From contig JANTGS010000001.1 of assembly GCA_024762795.1 (NCBI GenBank), positions 30,711 to 94,710 of the forward strand: a DNA stretch of 64,000 bases, written 5' to 3'. Below, in pieces: positions 25,917-35,546 of this stretch. This DNA is from Flavobacteriaceae bacterium (GTDB lineage: Bacteria > Bacteroidota > Bacteroidia > Flavobacteriales > Flavobacteriaceae). The notes beneath the pieces were generated by a model. That model was not told where the DNA came from, did no database searches, and was given only the letters and a program-made list of their open reading frames with translations. The position numbers were made by a program, and so were the translations under genes. Numbering within the stretch: the first letter of the stretch is position 1; each line of letters begins with the position of its first letter.

Positions 25917-26799
25917 TCCGGTTTTGCTCTTTGAAAGTGTTGATGGATTAGCTGTAAAGCAAGAGGGGGTTTATGTGGATGTAACTTTTGGTGGCGGTGG
26001 TCATTCAAAAGAAATTCTGAACAGACTGGGAGAAAAAGGAAAGCTTTTTGCTTTTGATCAGGATCCCGATGCTCTGAATAATGTGATCGATGATGAAAGG
26101 TTTGTATTGATTCCTGAAAATTTCCGCTTTATCAAGCAGTTTTTAAGGTTTAAAGGGGTTAAACAGGTTGACGGTATACTGGCCGATCTGGGTGTTTCTT
26201 CTCATCAGTTTGATATTCCCGAAAGGGGGTTTTCAACCCGTTTTGATGCGGAGCTGGATATGAGAATGGATACACAAAGTGATCTTACTGCTTATCATGT
26301 GATCAATGATTATGAAGAGGAGGAGTTGAGTAATGTGCTGTTTCAATACGGTGAACTGAGAAATGCCAGAAAGATGACCTCTGAAATTGTAAAGGCAAGA
26401 AGTGAAAAACCTATAGAAACAAGTTTTGATCTGAAAAAGATCTTACAGGGGTTTATTCCAAAAAGTAAGGAACACAAGATCCTTGCACAGATCTTTCAGG
26501 CAGTCCGGATTGAAGTGAATCAGGAGGTAGAGGTTTTAAAAGAATTTCTTTTACAAACGCCCGAATTGTTAAAAAAGGGAGGTAGGCTGAGTGTGATCTC
26601 TTACCATTCACTGGAAGATAGGCTGGTAAAAAGATTCATTCAGAACGGAAAATTTGAAGGAGAAGCAGAAAAGGATTTTTACGGAAATGTAAGTGTTCCC
26701 TTTAAGAAAACAGGAAAGTTGATCGTGCCAACACAGGAAGAGATTAAAAAGAATAACAGGGCAAGAAGTGCTAAATTAAGAATAGCAGAGAAAATATAA
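25903..26799 (+). CDS. rsmH: 16S rRNA m4C1402 methyltransferase
   Basis: A SAM-dependent methyltransferase modifying C1402 of 16S rRNA. Motifs include YVDVTFGGGGHSKEIL (SAM loop), ILADLGVSSHQFD, RGFSTRFDAELDMRMD and ISYHSLEDRLVK. The start is placed at MSYHDPVLL. Three more in-frame ATG codons lie just upstream, so the exact start is uncertain by 4 codons. It overlaps the end of mraZ by 14 nt. Confidence 0.95.
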   Translation: MSYHDPVLLFESVDGLAVKQEGVYVDVTFGGGGHSKEILNRLGEKGKLFAFDQDPDALNNVIDDERFVLIPENFRFIKQFLRFKGVKQVDGILADLGVSSHQFDIPERGFSTRFDAELDMRMDTQSDLTAYHVINDYEEEELSNVLFQYGELRNARKMTSEIVKARSEKPIETSFDLKKILQGFIPKSKEHKILAQIFQAVRIEVNQEVEVLKEFLLQTPELLKKGGRLSVISYHSLEDRLVKRFIQNGKFEGEAEKDFYGNVSVPFKKTGKLIVPTQEEIKKNNRARSAKLRIAEKI

Positions 26800-26820
26800 A
26801 AAAAGATAAAACTCCAAAAA

Positions 26821-27147
26821 ATGTCAACAACAAAACATACTCTGTACGGTATCCTGAAAGGCAGATTTCTTGTTGATAAAGATGCTCAGAAAAACTGGGG
26901 GTTTATCATTTTTTTAACCGTATTGGCCTTGCTGATGATTGCCAGCTCTCATAATGTGGAAAAGAAAGTTAAATATATCTCTCAGTTAAACAAAAAGAAC
27001 AGGGAGCTGAGATCTCAATTTGTAGCAACACGATCTGATCTGATGAAGCTGAAAATGGAATCAAGTATTGACAAAGAGCTTAAAAACAAGGGGTTTTATG
27101 GTTATTCGGATCCTCCTCAAAAAATTAAAGTAATAATTAAAGAATAA
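26821..27147 (+). CDS. ftsL: FtsL-like division protein
   Basis: A 108-aa bitopic membrane protein. It has a cytoplasmic N-terminus, one membrane segment (about 28-45, GFIIFLTVLALLMIASS) and a periplasmic coiled coil (about 48-85). The topology, size and position between rsmH and ftsI mark it as the FtsL-like protein that bridges FtsQ and the septal synthase. Sequence conservation in this family is low, so position carries much of the weight. Confidence 0.85.
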   Translation: MSTTKHTLYGILKGRFLVDKDAQKNWGFIIFLTVLALLMIASSHNVEKKVKYISQLNKKNRELRSQFVATRSDLMKLKMESSIDKELKNKGFYGYSDPPQKIKVIIKE

Positions 27148-27148
27148 A

Positions 27149-29125
27149 ATGGCAATAGAGAAAAAGCAAATCTTAAACAGGGCATATATCCTTTCAGGAT
27201 TGATCTTTTTGTTTTCTATAGCTATAGTTTATAAACTGATAGTGATCCAGTTTGTGGAGGGAGATGCCTACAGGGGTTTGGCAGAACAGACTACGGTAAA
27301 AAAATTCGAGATCAAGGCCAACAGGGGAAATATATACAGTTCTGACGGTAGTCTGCTGGCAACTTCAGTTTCCCGTTTTGATGTTCGGATGGATCCGGTT
27401 TGTATTTCCGATAAAGATTTTGAAAACGGGATTAAAGGTTTGAGTACATCCTTATCAAAAATGCTGGGTAAAAGTCCGGGTTTCTACGAAAATTATATCC
27501 GCAAAGCACGAAAAAATAAAAATCGTTACCTTTTTATTACAAGGGGTCTGGATTATAATGATTATCAGGAACTGAAAAAGTATCCGATCTTTAAACTGGG
27601 TACTTATCGCGGAGGCCTGATTATAGAACAGCACACAAAACGTGAGCATCCTATAGGAAAAATGGCTGAAAGGCTGGTGGGTTTTGACGATTATCGGGGA
27701 AAAGTGGGAGTAGAAGGTTATTTCTATGAATACCTGAGAGGTAAAAAAGGACAACGACTCAAACAAAAAATAGCTAAAGGTCAGTGGAAACCGATCAGCG
27801 ACAACAATGAGATCGAACCGGTAGATGGTAAAGATATTGTTACTACCATAGATCTGAAGATGCAGGATATAGCTCATAATGCACTGCTTGATCAACTGGT
27901 AAAATTTGAAGCCGATCACGGAACTGTAGTGGTTATGGAAACCAAAACAGGAGAAATCAAGGCCATTTCCAATTTGGGTAAACTTAAAGATGGTACTTAC
28001 GCCGAACAGAGAAATTATGCGGTATGGGAAACCCATGAGCCGGGTTCAACCTTTAAACTGATGGGGATGGTTGCAGCACTGGAGGATAAAGTAATCGATA
28101 CTTCTGATGTGATTGACACAGAGAACGGAGTATTAACCTTTTACAGAAGAAAAGTAAGGGATTCTCATCACGGAGGTTATGGAAAGATCTCAGCAGCACG
28201 TGTTTTCGAAGTATCTTCAAACGTAGGTATGGTAAAAATTATAAATGGAAATTATAAAGATGATCCTAAAAAGTTTGTTGAAGCGCTTAACAGAATGAGT
28301 GTTGGTAAAAAACTTGGATTAAACATTAAAGGGGAAGGAATTCCAAAGATACCGAATCCGGAGGATAAAGACTGGAATGGCTTGTCACTTCCCTGGATGG
28401 CATATGGTTACGGAGTTTCATTTACTCCTCTTCAGATGCTTACCTTTTATAATGCTATTGCCAATAACGGAGAAATGGTAAAACCAAAATTTATCAAAGA
28501 GATCAGAACACAAAATAAAACAGTAGCCACTTATGAAAAGGAGGTGATCAATCCAAAGATATGCTCACAGGAAACCATCAATAAGGTTAAAGAAATGATG
28601 AAAAATGTGGTAAAAAGAGGTACGGCAGCCAATATTTACGATAAAAATTTTTCGATGGCCGGGAAAACCGGAACCTGTCAAACAGAATACTGGAAGGAAG
28701 GCGGACGGAGTTATATAGCCTCTTTTGCCGGATTTTTCCCTGCTGATAATCCGGAATATTCCTGTATTGTGGTTATTCATAAACCCAATAAAAAGAAGGG
28801 TTATTACGGAAATGTTGTGGCAGCTCCGGTATTTAAGAAAATTGCGAATAAGATCTATTCGGAAACTCCGGTACAGGATGAGCTGATTCTGAGAAATGAA
28901 TTGACACAGATCGATTCAAACTATAAGAGTTTTTATAAAAAGGTAAATAAAGAATATAAAAAAGTGCCAAATCTGAAAAATATGTCGGGAATGGATGCTA
29001 TTCCTTTACTTGAGAATATGGGGTTAAAAGTAAATGCTGTAGGAGTTGGTAAAGTAAGATCACAATCGATAAAACCGGGAGTAAAAGTTGAAAAAGGAAG
29101 TGTTATCAGTATAAGTATGTCATAA
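27149..29125 (+). CDS. ftsI: Septal peptidoglycan transpeptidase (PBP3/FtsI)
   Basis: A class B penicillin-binding protein cross-linking septal peptidoglycan. The 658-aa protein has one N-terminal membrane anchor (about 12-34), a pedestal domain, and the transpeptidase domain with the active Ser in GSTFKLMG (SxxK), SSN and AGKTGTCQTE (KTG). A C-terminal PASTA domain (VPNLKNMSGMDAIPLL...) follows, usual in flavobacterial FtsI. One nucleotide separates it from ftsL. Confidence 0.95.
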   Translation: MAIEKKQILNRAYILSGLIFLFSIAIVYKLIVIQFVEGDAYRGLAEQTTVKKFEIKANRGNIYSSDGSLLATSVSRFDVRMDPVCISDKDFENGIKGLSTSLSKMLGKSPGFYENYIRKARKNKNRYLFITRGLDYNDYQELKKYPIFKLGTYRGGLIIEQHTKREHPIGKMAERLVGFDDYRGKVGVEGYFYEYLRGKKGQRLKQKIAKGQWKPISDNNEIEPVDGKDIVTTIDLKMQDIAHNALLDQLVKFEADHGTVVVMETKTGEIKAISNLGKLKDGTYAEQRNYAVWETHEPGSTFKLMGMVAALEDKVIDTSDVIDTENGVLTFYRRKVRDSHHGGYGKISAARVFEVSSNVGMVKIINGNYKDDPKKFVEALNRMSVGKKLGLNIKGEGIPKIPNPEDKDWNGLSLPWMAYGYGVSFTPLQMLTFYNAIANNGEMVKPKFIKEIRTQNKTVATYEKEVINPKICSQETINKVKEMMKNVVKRGTAANIYDKNFSMAGKTGTCQTEYWKEGGRSYIASFAGFFPADNPEYSCIVVIHKPNKKKGYYGNVVAAPVFKKIANKIYSETPVQDELILRNELTQIDSNYKSFYKKVNKEYKKVPNLKNMSGMDAIPLLENMGLKVNAVGVGKVRSQSIKPGVKVEKGSVISISMS

Positions 29126-29127
29126 GG

Positions 29128-30597
29128 ATGAAAATTTTAAAGGATATATTGTTTAAAGTTGCTGTTGAGGCCGTTCAGGGTTCTACCGAAGTTGAAGTTT
29201 TTGATATTGCCTTCGATTCGAGAAAAGTAACCAATGGAACACTTTTTATTGCTCAGAGAGGCTTACATGTTGATGGGCATATGTATATAGAACAGGCTGT
29301 TGAAAAGGGAGCGATTGCCATTGCTTGTGAAGAATTTCCTGAAAAGATCAAAAAAGATGTAACTTATGTAAAAGTTAAAGAAAGTAAGGAAGCTCTGGCA
29401 TTGATCGCTTCAAATTTTTACAATAATCCTTCAGAAAAACTCGATCTGGTTGGCGTTACCGGAACCAATGGTAAGACCACTATAGCTACTTTACTTTATA
29501 AACTGTATCAGGAAGCAGGATATAAAACCGGTTTGTTATCCACGATCAAGATCATGATCGATCAGAATGAATTTCCGGCAACTCATACCACTCCTGATTC
29601 GATCACGATCAATTCTTATCTGGCAGAAATGCTGAATCAGGGTGTTACCCATTGCTTTATGGAAGTAAGTTCACATGGGATTGACCAGCGCAGAACTGCG
29701 GGATTGCATTTTAAAGGGGGTATTTTTACCAATCTTACACATGATCATCTCGATTATCATAAATCATTTGCAGCTTACAGAGATACAAAAAAACTTTTCT
29801 TTGATGAATTACCTAAATCAGCATTTGCTTTGGTAAATATCGATGATAAGAATGGCGAAGTGATGCTGCAAAACACAAAGGCAAAGAAATATACCTACGC
29901 TTTAAAGACTATGGCAGATTACCGTGCCAGGATTTTAGAGAATCAGTTTGGAGGTTTAGTGCTGAGTATTGAGAACCAGGAAGTGTTTACAAAACTCATC
30001 GGAGCCTTTAATGCCTATAATTTATTGGCTATCTATGCTACAGCAGATCTGTTGGGAATGGAAAGGATTGAGATTCTGAGAATTCTGAGTATGCTCAATA
30101 CTGTTGACGGACGATTCCAATACACCACCTCTGAAGGAAATATTACGGCTGTTGTTGATTATGCACATACCCCTGATGCTTTAAAAAATGTACTCGAAAC
30201 CATTAATGCCATACGCACTCATAATGAACAGGTAATTACGGTGGTAGGTTGCGGTGGTGACAGAGATAAAGAGAAGCGGCCGAAGATGGGAAATATTGCC
30301 TCTATGCTTAGCAATCAGGTAATTTTTACTTCTGATAATCCACGTACCGAAGATCCCGAAACCATCATCAGGGAAATTGAAGCAGGTGTCTCTCCCGAAA
30401 ATGTAAAAAAGACCATTTCGATTACCGATAGGAGGCAGGCGATCAAGACCGCCTGTAAACTGGCAGAAAAAGGAGATATTATTCTGATTGCCGGAAAAGG
30501 GCATGAGACTTATCAGATCATAGGTACTGAAAAAACAGATTTTGATGATTTTAAAATGGTCAGCAATTTCTTTAACGAACTAAAAAATAACATATAG
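29128..30597 (+). CDS. murE: UDP-MurNAc-tripeptide synthetase, meso-DAP type
   Basis: It adds the third residue of the stem peptide in ATP-dependent fashion. The 489-aa protein carries the ATP loop [32 protein letters not shown], and THDHLDYH, and the specificity motif DNPRTEDP, which marks meso-diaminopimelate enzymes. It is complete, unlike the murD remnant two genes later. It makes sense only if MurC and MurD are supplied from elsewhere in the genome. Confidence 0.95.
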   Translation: MKILKDILFKVAVEAVQGSTEVEVFDIAFDSRKVTNGTLFIAQRGLHVDGHMYIEQAVEKGAIAIACEEFPEKIKKDVTYVKVKESKEALALIASNFYNNPSEKLDLVGVTGTNGKTTIATLLYKLYQEAGYKTGLLSTIKIMIDQNEFPATHTTPDSITINSYLAEMLNQGVTHCFMEVSSHGIDQRRTAGLHFKGGIFTNLTHDHLDYHKSFAAYRDTKKLFFDELPKSAFALVNIDDKNGEVMLQNTKAKKYTYALKTMADYRARILENQFGGLVLSIENQEVFTKLIGAFNAYNLLAIYATADLLGMERIEILRILSMLNTVDGRFQYTTSEGNITAVVDYAHTPDALKNVLETINAIRTHNEQVITVVGCGGDRDKEKRPKMGNIASMLSNQVIFTSDNPRTEDPETIIREIEAGVSPENVKKTISITDRRQAIKTACKLAEKGDIILIAGKGHETYQIIGTEKTDFDDFKMVSNFFNELKNNI

Positions 30598-30601
30598 GGA
30601 A

Positions 30602-31837
30602 ATGCTTTACTATTTATTTGAGTATTTGGATAAACACTACAGCATGGCAGGAGCCGGGTTATTTCAGTATATCTCGTTCCGGTCAGCTATGGCTTTTGCA
30701 TTTTCCCTGCTGGTCTCAACAATTTTTGGTAAACAGATCATCAATAAACTCAGAAACCTTCAGGTAGGGGAAACTGTAAGAGATCTCGGACTTGAAGGAC
30801 AGTATGAAAAAGAAGGTACTCCAACTATGGGAGGGCTTATCATTATTATTGCAACATTGATTCCTGTTCTGCTTTTTGCGAAACTACACAATGTGTACAT
30901 CATTTTACTGATCGTTACCACAGTCTGGATGGGTATGATTGGTTTTCTCGATGACTATATAAAGGTGTTTAAAAAGAATAAGGAAGGATTAAAAGGGAGG
31001 TTTAAAGTGATCGGTCAGATTACTCTTGGAATTTTTGTAGGGGTTACCTTGTTCTTTAGTCCGCAAGTAACAGTAAAAGAAAAATTACCGGAAGAACAGA
31101 TTGTTCAGCTTACTGAAGTCTTACCCGTACCGTCCAATCATTTTACAAAAGAGATCAAATCAACCAAAACTACGATTCCTTTTATGAAAAACAACGAATT
31201 TGATTATGCCAGTCTGATCGGGTGGATGGGAAATAAAGCCAAAGATTATGTATGGATCGTATTCATTTTGGTGGTGATCTTTATCATAACAGCTGTATCC
31301 AACGGAGCGAATTTAACCGATGGAATAGATGGTCTGGCGGCAGGAACTTCTGCTATTATTGTTTTGGCATTGGCTGTTTTTGCATGGATCTCCGGTAATA
31401 TTATATTTTCTGATTACCTCAATGTAGTGTATATACCCAACTCGGGAGAAATGACCATTTTTATCAGTGCTTTTGTTGGGGGTTTGGTAGGATTTCTATG
31501 GTATAACGCCTATCCTGCACAGGTTTTTATGGGAGATACAGGAAGTTTGACCATTGGTGGAATTATTGCTGTTTTAGCTATCTCTGTAAGGAAAGAATTG
31601 CTGATACCCATATTGGCAGGTATATTTCTGATCGAGAATCTATCAGTGGTAATGCAGGTAAGCTATTTTAAATATACAAGGAAAAGATTTGGTGAAGGGA
31701 AACGTATTTTCTTGATGTCTCCTTTGCATCACCATTATCAAAAGAAAGGATATCACGAAAGTAAGATAGTAACCAGATTCTGGATTGTAGGCATTTTGCT
31801 TGCAGTACTATCAATTTTAACATTAAAAGTAAGATAA
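30602..31837 (+). CDS. mraY: Phospho-MurNAc-pentapeptide translocase
   Basis: An integral membrane enzyme making lipid I from UDP-MurNAc-pentapeptide and undecaprenyl phosphate. The 411-aa, about 10-segment protein has the motifs [52 protein letters not shown] and [13 protein letters not shown]. The loop around 145-200 is longer than in E. coli, usual for Bacteroidota. It is complete. Confidence 0.96.
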   Translation: MLYYLFEYLDKHYSMAGAGLFQYISFRSAMAFAFSLLVSTIFGKQIINKLRNLQVGETVRDLGLEGQYEKEGTPTMGGLIIIIATLIPVLLFAKLHNVYIILLIVTTVWMGMIGFLDDYIKVFKKNKEGLKGRFKVIGQITLGIFVGVTLFFSPQVTVKEKLPEEQIVQLTEVLPVPSNHFTKEIKSTKTTIPFMKNNEFDYASLIGWMGNKAKDYVWIVFILVVIFIITAVSNGANLTDGIDGLAAGTSAIIVLALAVFAWISGNIIFSDYLNVVYIPNSGEMTIFISAFVGGLVGFLWYNAYPAQVFMGDTGSLTIGGIIAVLAISVRKELLIPILAGIFLIENLSVVMQVSYFKYTRKRFGEGKRIFLMSPLHHHYQKKGYHESKIVTRFWIVGILLAVLSILTLKVR

Positions 31838-31852
31838 TAAATAATAAGACCC

Positions 31853-32401
31853 ATGAGTATTTCAGCGTATGCTTTAGAAAACAATTACAAGGTAAAAAAG
31901 GCTATGGCCTCCAATATGATGTCAGAACTGATGCATGTGCGCAAACAGACGATAAGAGAATGTATGTCGGTTTATGATCATGAAGAGCACAGGCTGGAAG
32001 AAGTACTGAAGATCAGTGGAGTACAGTATATAAACGATTCTAAAGCTGAAAATGTTAACTCGGCATATTTTGCTCTCGATTCCATGGCGATGCCAACGGT
32101 CTGGATTGTTGGGGGAGTGAATCATAAACACGATTATGACTCGTTGATGCCTTTGGTTCGTGAAAAAGTAAAAGCGATTATTTGCCTTGGGGAAAATAAT
32201 TTTGAGATCATTCAAACCTTTGGTAATGTTGTCGATATCATGATCGAGGTGCATTCAATGGAAGAAGCTGTGCAAATAGCTTACAGACTGACAAAAAAAG
32301 GAGATGCGGTTCTGCTTTCACCGGCAGGTGAAGCAGGTGATATGTTTAGTGATTATAAAGAAAGAGGATTGAAATTTAAAGAAGCGGTAAGAAATCTGTA
32401 A
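31853..32401 (+). CDS. MurD remnant: C-terminal domain only, altered active site
   Basis: At 182 aa it covers only the last part of MurD (about 450 aa in the family). It stands exactly where murD belongs. Residues 1-45 correspond to the end of the central domain (KAMAS...LMHVRKQTIRE) and the rest to the ligase C-terminal domain (EHRLEEVLKISGVQYINDSKAENVN, TVWIVGG, LVREKVKAIICLG, VLLSP). Missing: the UDP-MurNAc domain and the ATP loop (GTNGKT). Changed: GKHN to ENNY, SKATN to SKAEN, GGVDKG to GGVNHK, and SPACASFDLF to SPAGEAGDMF. Non-catalytic positions stay conserved and the frame is clean. It is either a young relic or a retained pseudoenzyme. The family comparison is from memory. Confidence 0.85.
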   Translation: MSISAYALENNYKVKKAMASNMMSELMHVRKQTIRECMSVYDHEEHRLEEVLKISGVQYINDSKAENVNSAYFALDSMAMPTVWIVGGVNHKHDYDSLMPLVREKVKAIICLGENNFEIIQTFGNVVDIMIEVHSMEEAVQIAYRLTKKGDAVLLSPAGEAGDMFSDYKERGLKFKEAVRNL

Positions 32402-32407
32402 TAAATA

Positions 32408-33613
32408 ATGAAGCAGCTGATATCAAATATAAAGGGAGATAAAACGGTATGGGCCATTACGGCTGTTCTGGCTATTTTCTCATTTTTACCGGTCTACAGT
32501 GCCTCAACAAATCTGGTTTATGTGGCCGGAGAGGGAACAACTTTAGGTTATTTGGTAAAGCATGCTATATTGATCCTTTTAGGTTTTATTATCGTTTACA
32601 CAGTGCACAGAATACCGTATAAATATTTTAGCGGACTTTCAGTCCTGCTGATGCCGGTTGTTATTGTATTGTTGGTATTTACCCTGGCTCAGGGAACTGT
32701 GATAGGAGGAGCCAATGCTTCAAGATGGATTCAAATTCCTTTTGTGGGGGTTGGCTTTCAAACCTCAACATTAGCCGTGGTGGTACTGATGATGTTTGTG
32801 TCGCGATATCTGGCGAGGAACAAAGAAAAAGAGATCAATTTTAAAGAGAGTTTACTTTATCTGTGGTTGCCTGTTGCTTTGGTTTTGGTTTTGATTCTGC
32901 CGGCCAACCTTTCAACAACAGCCATGTCTTTTTTTATGATCATGATTCTGACCTTTTTGGGTGGGTATCCGGTAAAATATCTGATGTATATTTTGGGAAT
33001 GGGTGCTGTGGTTTTGGTGCTGTTTATACTATTGGCAAAAGCATTTCCGGATGTTATAGAAAATACCAGGGTGGCAACATGGAATAGCAGGATAGAGAAT
33101 TATTTGTCGGGAGATAAAGAAGATAATTATCAGCTGGAAAAGGCTAAGATAGCAATAGCTTCAGGAGAGATCAATGGAAAAGGGCCGGGGAAAAGCACTC
33201 AAAAGAACTTTTTACCTCAGTCCTCCTCCGATTTTATCTATGCGATCATAGCTGAAGAATTTGGTTTGATCGGTGCTATACTAGTAGTTATGTTGTACAT
33301 AGGGTTGCTGTTCAGAATTGTGATCATTACCACCAAATCGGATACGATATTTGGCACCTTGCTTACTCTGGGGGTAGGTTTGCCTATTATATTTCAGGCA
33401 TTTGTAAATATAGGTGTTGCAGTAGGTATTTTTCCGGTAACGGGACAGCCTTTGCCTCTGATCAGTACCGGTGGAACGTCAATATGGATGACCTGTTTTG
33501 CTATTGGAGTTGTATTGAGTGTAAGTGCCGCCAGTACGAAAAAATCAGAAGAAAAAGCAAGAAAAGAAAATTTTGATAATCCTTTAGATATTTTACATGA
33601 AGCGGTTGGATAA
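32408..33613 (+). CDS. ftsW: Septal glycosyltransferase FtsW
   Basis: A SEDS-family polytopic membrane protein (401 aa, about 10 segments) polymerising lipid II at the septum with FtsI. Signatures: [41 protein letters not shown] and [13 protein letters not shown] near the C-terminus. It lies 6 nt behind the murD remnant and overlaps murG by 17 nt. Confidence 0.95.
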   Translation: MKQLISNIKGDKTVWAITAVLAIFSFLPVYSASTNLVYVAGEGTTLGYLVKHAILILLGFIIVYTVHRIPYKYFSGLSVLLMPVVIVLLVFTLAQGTVIGGANASRWIQIPFVGVGFQTSTLAVVVLMMFVSRYLARNKEKEINFKESLLYLWLPVALVLVLILPANLSTTAMSFFMIMILTFLGGYPVKYLMYILGMGAVVLVLFILLAKAFPDVIENTRVATWNSRIENYLSGDKEDNYQLEKAKIAIASGEINGKGPGKSTQKNFLPQSSSDFIYAIIAEEFGLIGAILVVMLYIGLLFRIVIITTKSDTIFGTLLTLGVGLPIIFQAFVNIGVAVGIFPVTGQPLPLISTGGTSIWMTCFAIGVVLSVSAASTKKSEEKARKENFDNPLDILHEAVG

Positions 33614-34688
33614 GGTTTTATTAAGTGGTGGAGGTACTGGAGGGCATATTTACCCTGCTGTGGCCATAGCGGATGAAATAAAAAAAAGAAATCCTAAAGC
33701 AGAGATCTTGTTTGTGGGAGCCAGTGATCGGATGGAGATGGAAAAAGTGCCACAGGCAGGTTATCAGATCAAGGGATTGAATATATCGGGGTTGCAGAGA
33801 TCTTTAACAGTTAAGAATCTGATGTTTCCTTTTAAACTCATAAGTAGTTTGGTTAAAGCGGGTAAAATAATAAGTGGTTTTAAACCTGATCTGGTGATCG
33901 GAACCGGAGGTTTTGCCTCAGGTCCTACGCTTTATATGGCAAATAAAAAGAAGATTCCCACTTTGATCCAGGAGCAAAACTCTTATCCGGGAATTACCAA
34001 TAAGTTGCTGGCCGGGAAAGCTAAACAAATCTGTGTGGCTTATGATGATATGGAGAAGTTCTTTCCAAAGGAAAAGATCATCAAGACCGGTAATCCCGTA
34101 AGGCAGGATCTGCTGGAGATCAATAAGAAACACGATCATGCACTGAAGTTCTTTAAACTCGATAAAAATAAAAAAACATTGGTAATTCTGGGCGGTAGTC
34201 TGGGCTCTAAGATGATTAACCTGACCGTTGAAAAGAATTTAAAAATGATCCTGAAAGAACATATTCAGGTTCTTTGGCAGACGGGTAAACTGTATTATGA
34301 AAAGTATAAGAAATACAATGATCTTAATGGAGTAAAGGTATTTCCCTTTGTTCAGAAGATGGACCTGTTGTATTCTGCCGCAGATATACTTGTGAGCCGG
34401 GCAGGAGCCGGTACTATTTCAGAGCTTTGTATTGTGGGAAAACCGGTAATTTTTATTCCGTCACCCAATGTGGCAGAAGATCATCAAACCAAAAATGCGC
34501 AGGCAGTGATTAATAAGAATGCAGCCCTGATGGTGAGAGAAAACGAACTGGATGAATTTATAAACGTGATTAGGTTGATTCTGCACGATGAATCTAAACA
34601 AAAAGAAATGAGTAGAAATATAAAAAAGATGGCTTTACCCAATGCGACAAAAAAAATTGTCGATGCTGTTGAGGCCTTAAAAAGATAA
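33597..34688 (+). CDS. murG: UDP-GlcNAc:lipid I N-acetylglucosaminyltransferase
   Basis: A peripheral membrane glycosyltransferase completing lipid II. The 363-aa protein shows [19 protein letters not shown] (N-terminal glycine loop), [25 protein letters not shown], and in the C-terminal domain VLGGSLGSK-like [13 protein letters not shown] and [11 protein letters not shown]. It overlaps ftsW. In related genomes murC follows directly; here it does not. Confidence 0.95.
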   Translation: MKRLDKVLLSGGGTGGHIYPAVAIADEIKKRNPKAEILFVGASDRMEMEKVPQAGYQIKGLNISGLQRSLTVKNLMFPFKLISSLVKAGKIISGFKPDLVIGTGGFASGPTLYMANKKKIPTLIQEQNSYPGITNKLLAGKAKQICVAYDDMEKFFPKEKIIKTGNPVRQDLLEINKKHDHALKFFKLDKNKKTLVILGGSLGSKMINLTVEKNLKMILKEHIQVLWQTGKLYYEKYKKYNDLNGVKVFPFVQKMDLLYSAADILVSRAGAGTISELCIVGKPVIFIPSPNVAEDHQTKNAQAVINKNAALMVRENELDEFINVIRLILHDESKQKEMSRNIKKMALPNATKKIVDAVEALKR

Positions 34689-34718
34689 ATGAGAAATTAT
34701 GTGCTAAATACTGTGGTT

Positions 34719-34785
34719 GCTATGGCAAGATTAAAGTGAGTCATAAAAAAAAAGGGGGATTTGCTTTGATTTGCCATAGCTTTTT
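34719..34785 (+). terminator. Long inverted repeat in place of murC
   Basis: GCTATGGCAA (34719-34728) pairs perfectly with TTGCCATAGC (34771-34780), and the inner GATTAAAG/CTTTGAT can extend the stem. TTTTT follows directly. It has the form of a terminator between murG and ftsQ, but could also be a leftover of the event that removed murC. If it terminates, ftsQAZ need another promoter. Confidence 0.5.
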
Positions 34786-34817
34786 AATCAAGTAGTTGGT
34801 TTACAATAAAATATAGA

Positions 34818-35543
34818 GTGAAGAAATACATTGTACATATCAAATTTTTATTACTGTTTTTGGTAATAGCCTTTTTATTTGGATTTGCAGCCAAGCGAAA
34901 TTCCCATAAAAAAATAAAGGCTGTAGATGTGTATTTTACCAATGGAGAAAACCTTTTTATTACCTATGAAGCAGTTAATAAATTGTTAATACAAAATTTA
35001 GACACGAGTCAGATACAATCTGTAGATAGTTTATTTTTGAATGATTTAGAAAAAAAAGTAAGATCAAATAAAATGATCCGGAATGCTGATATCTATAAAA
35101 CCATCGATGGAAAGATAGGGGCAGTGATAACTCAAAGAACACCAATTTTACGTGTGGTCATGGGTAAGGAATCATATTATTTGGATGAGGAGGGCAAAAT
35201 CATGCCCTTGTCAGATAATTATTCAGCCCGAGTCCCCATCATCAGTGGCGAAATAAGCAAGACTCAAGATTTGATTGATCTTGCTTATAAAATTAATAAG
35301 GATGCTTTTTTACAGAAACAGGTAACCGGAATTGAACAGATTCACAAAGAAAATGGAGATCAGTTCAATCTTAAGACCAGAATAGGAGATCAGTTAATCG
35401 TGCTGGGAACTATTTTTAATTTTCAGGAAAAAAAGAATAAACTTAAAGCATTCTATCAAAAGGCTTTATCTGATAGTATCTTAGAACAATATGATACGAT
35501 CAATTTAAAGTTTAAAAATCAGGTTGTTTGCTCTAAAAAGTAA
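34818..35543 (+). CDS. ftsQ: Cell division protein FtsQ
   Basis: A 241-aa bitopic protein linking early and late divisome parts. A short cytoplasmic tail, one membrane segment (about 8-25, FLLLFLVIAFLFGFAA), then a POTRA-like region (KIKAVDVYFTNGENLFITYEAVNKLL) and a beta domain with RTPILRVV and YYLDEEGKIMPLS. Start is GTG. It is 129 nt from murG, an unusually wide gap in this tight cluster, and murC is missing from it. Confidence 0.9.
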   Translation: MKKYIVHIKFLLLFLVIAFLFGFAAKRNSHKKIKAVDVYFTNGENLFITYEAVNKLLIQNLDTSQIQSVDSLFLNDLEKKVRSNKMIRNADIYKTIDGKIGAVITQRTPILRVVMGKESYYLDEEGKIMPLSDNYSARVPIISGEISKTQDLIDLAYKINKDAFLQKQVTGIEQIHKENGDQFNLKTRIGDQLIVLGTIFNFQEKKNKLKAFYQKALSDSILEQYDTINLKFKNQVVCSKK

Positions 35544-35546
35544 AAT

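Noticed and set aside
34692-34741. 16-codon ATG frame between murG and ftsQ
   Set aside because: It does not resemble the MurC N-terminus and ends in the inverted repeat. Not supported as a gene or a murC piece.
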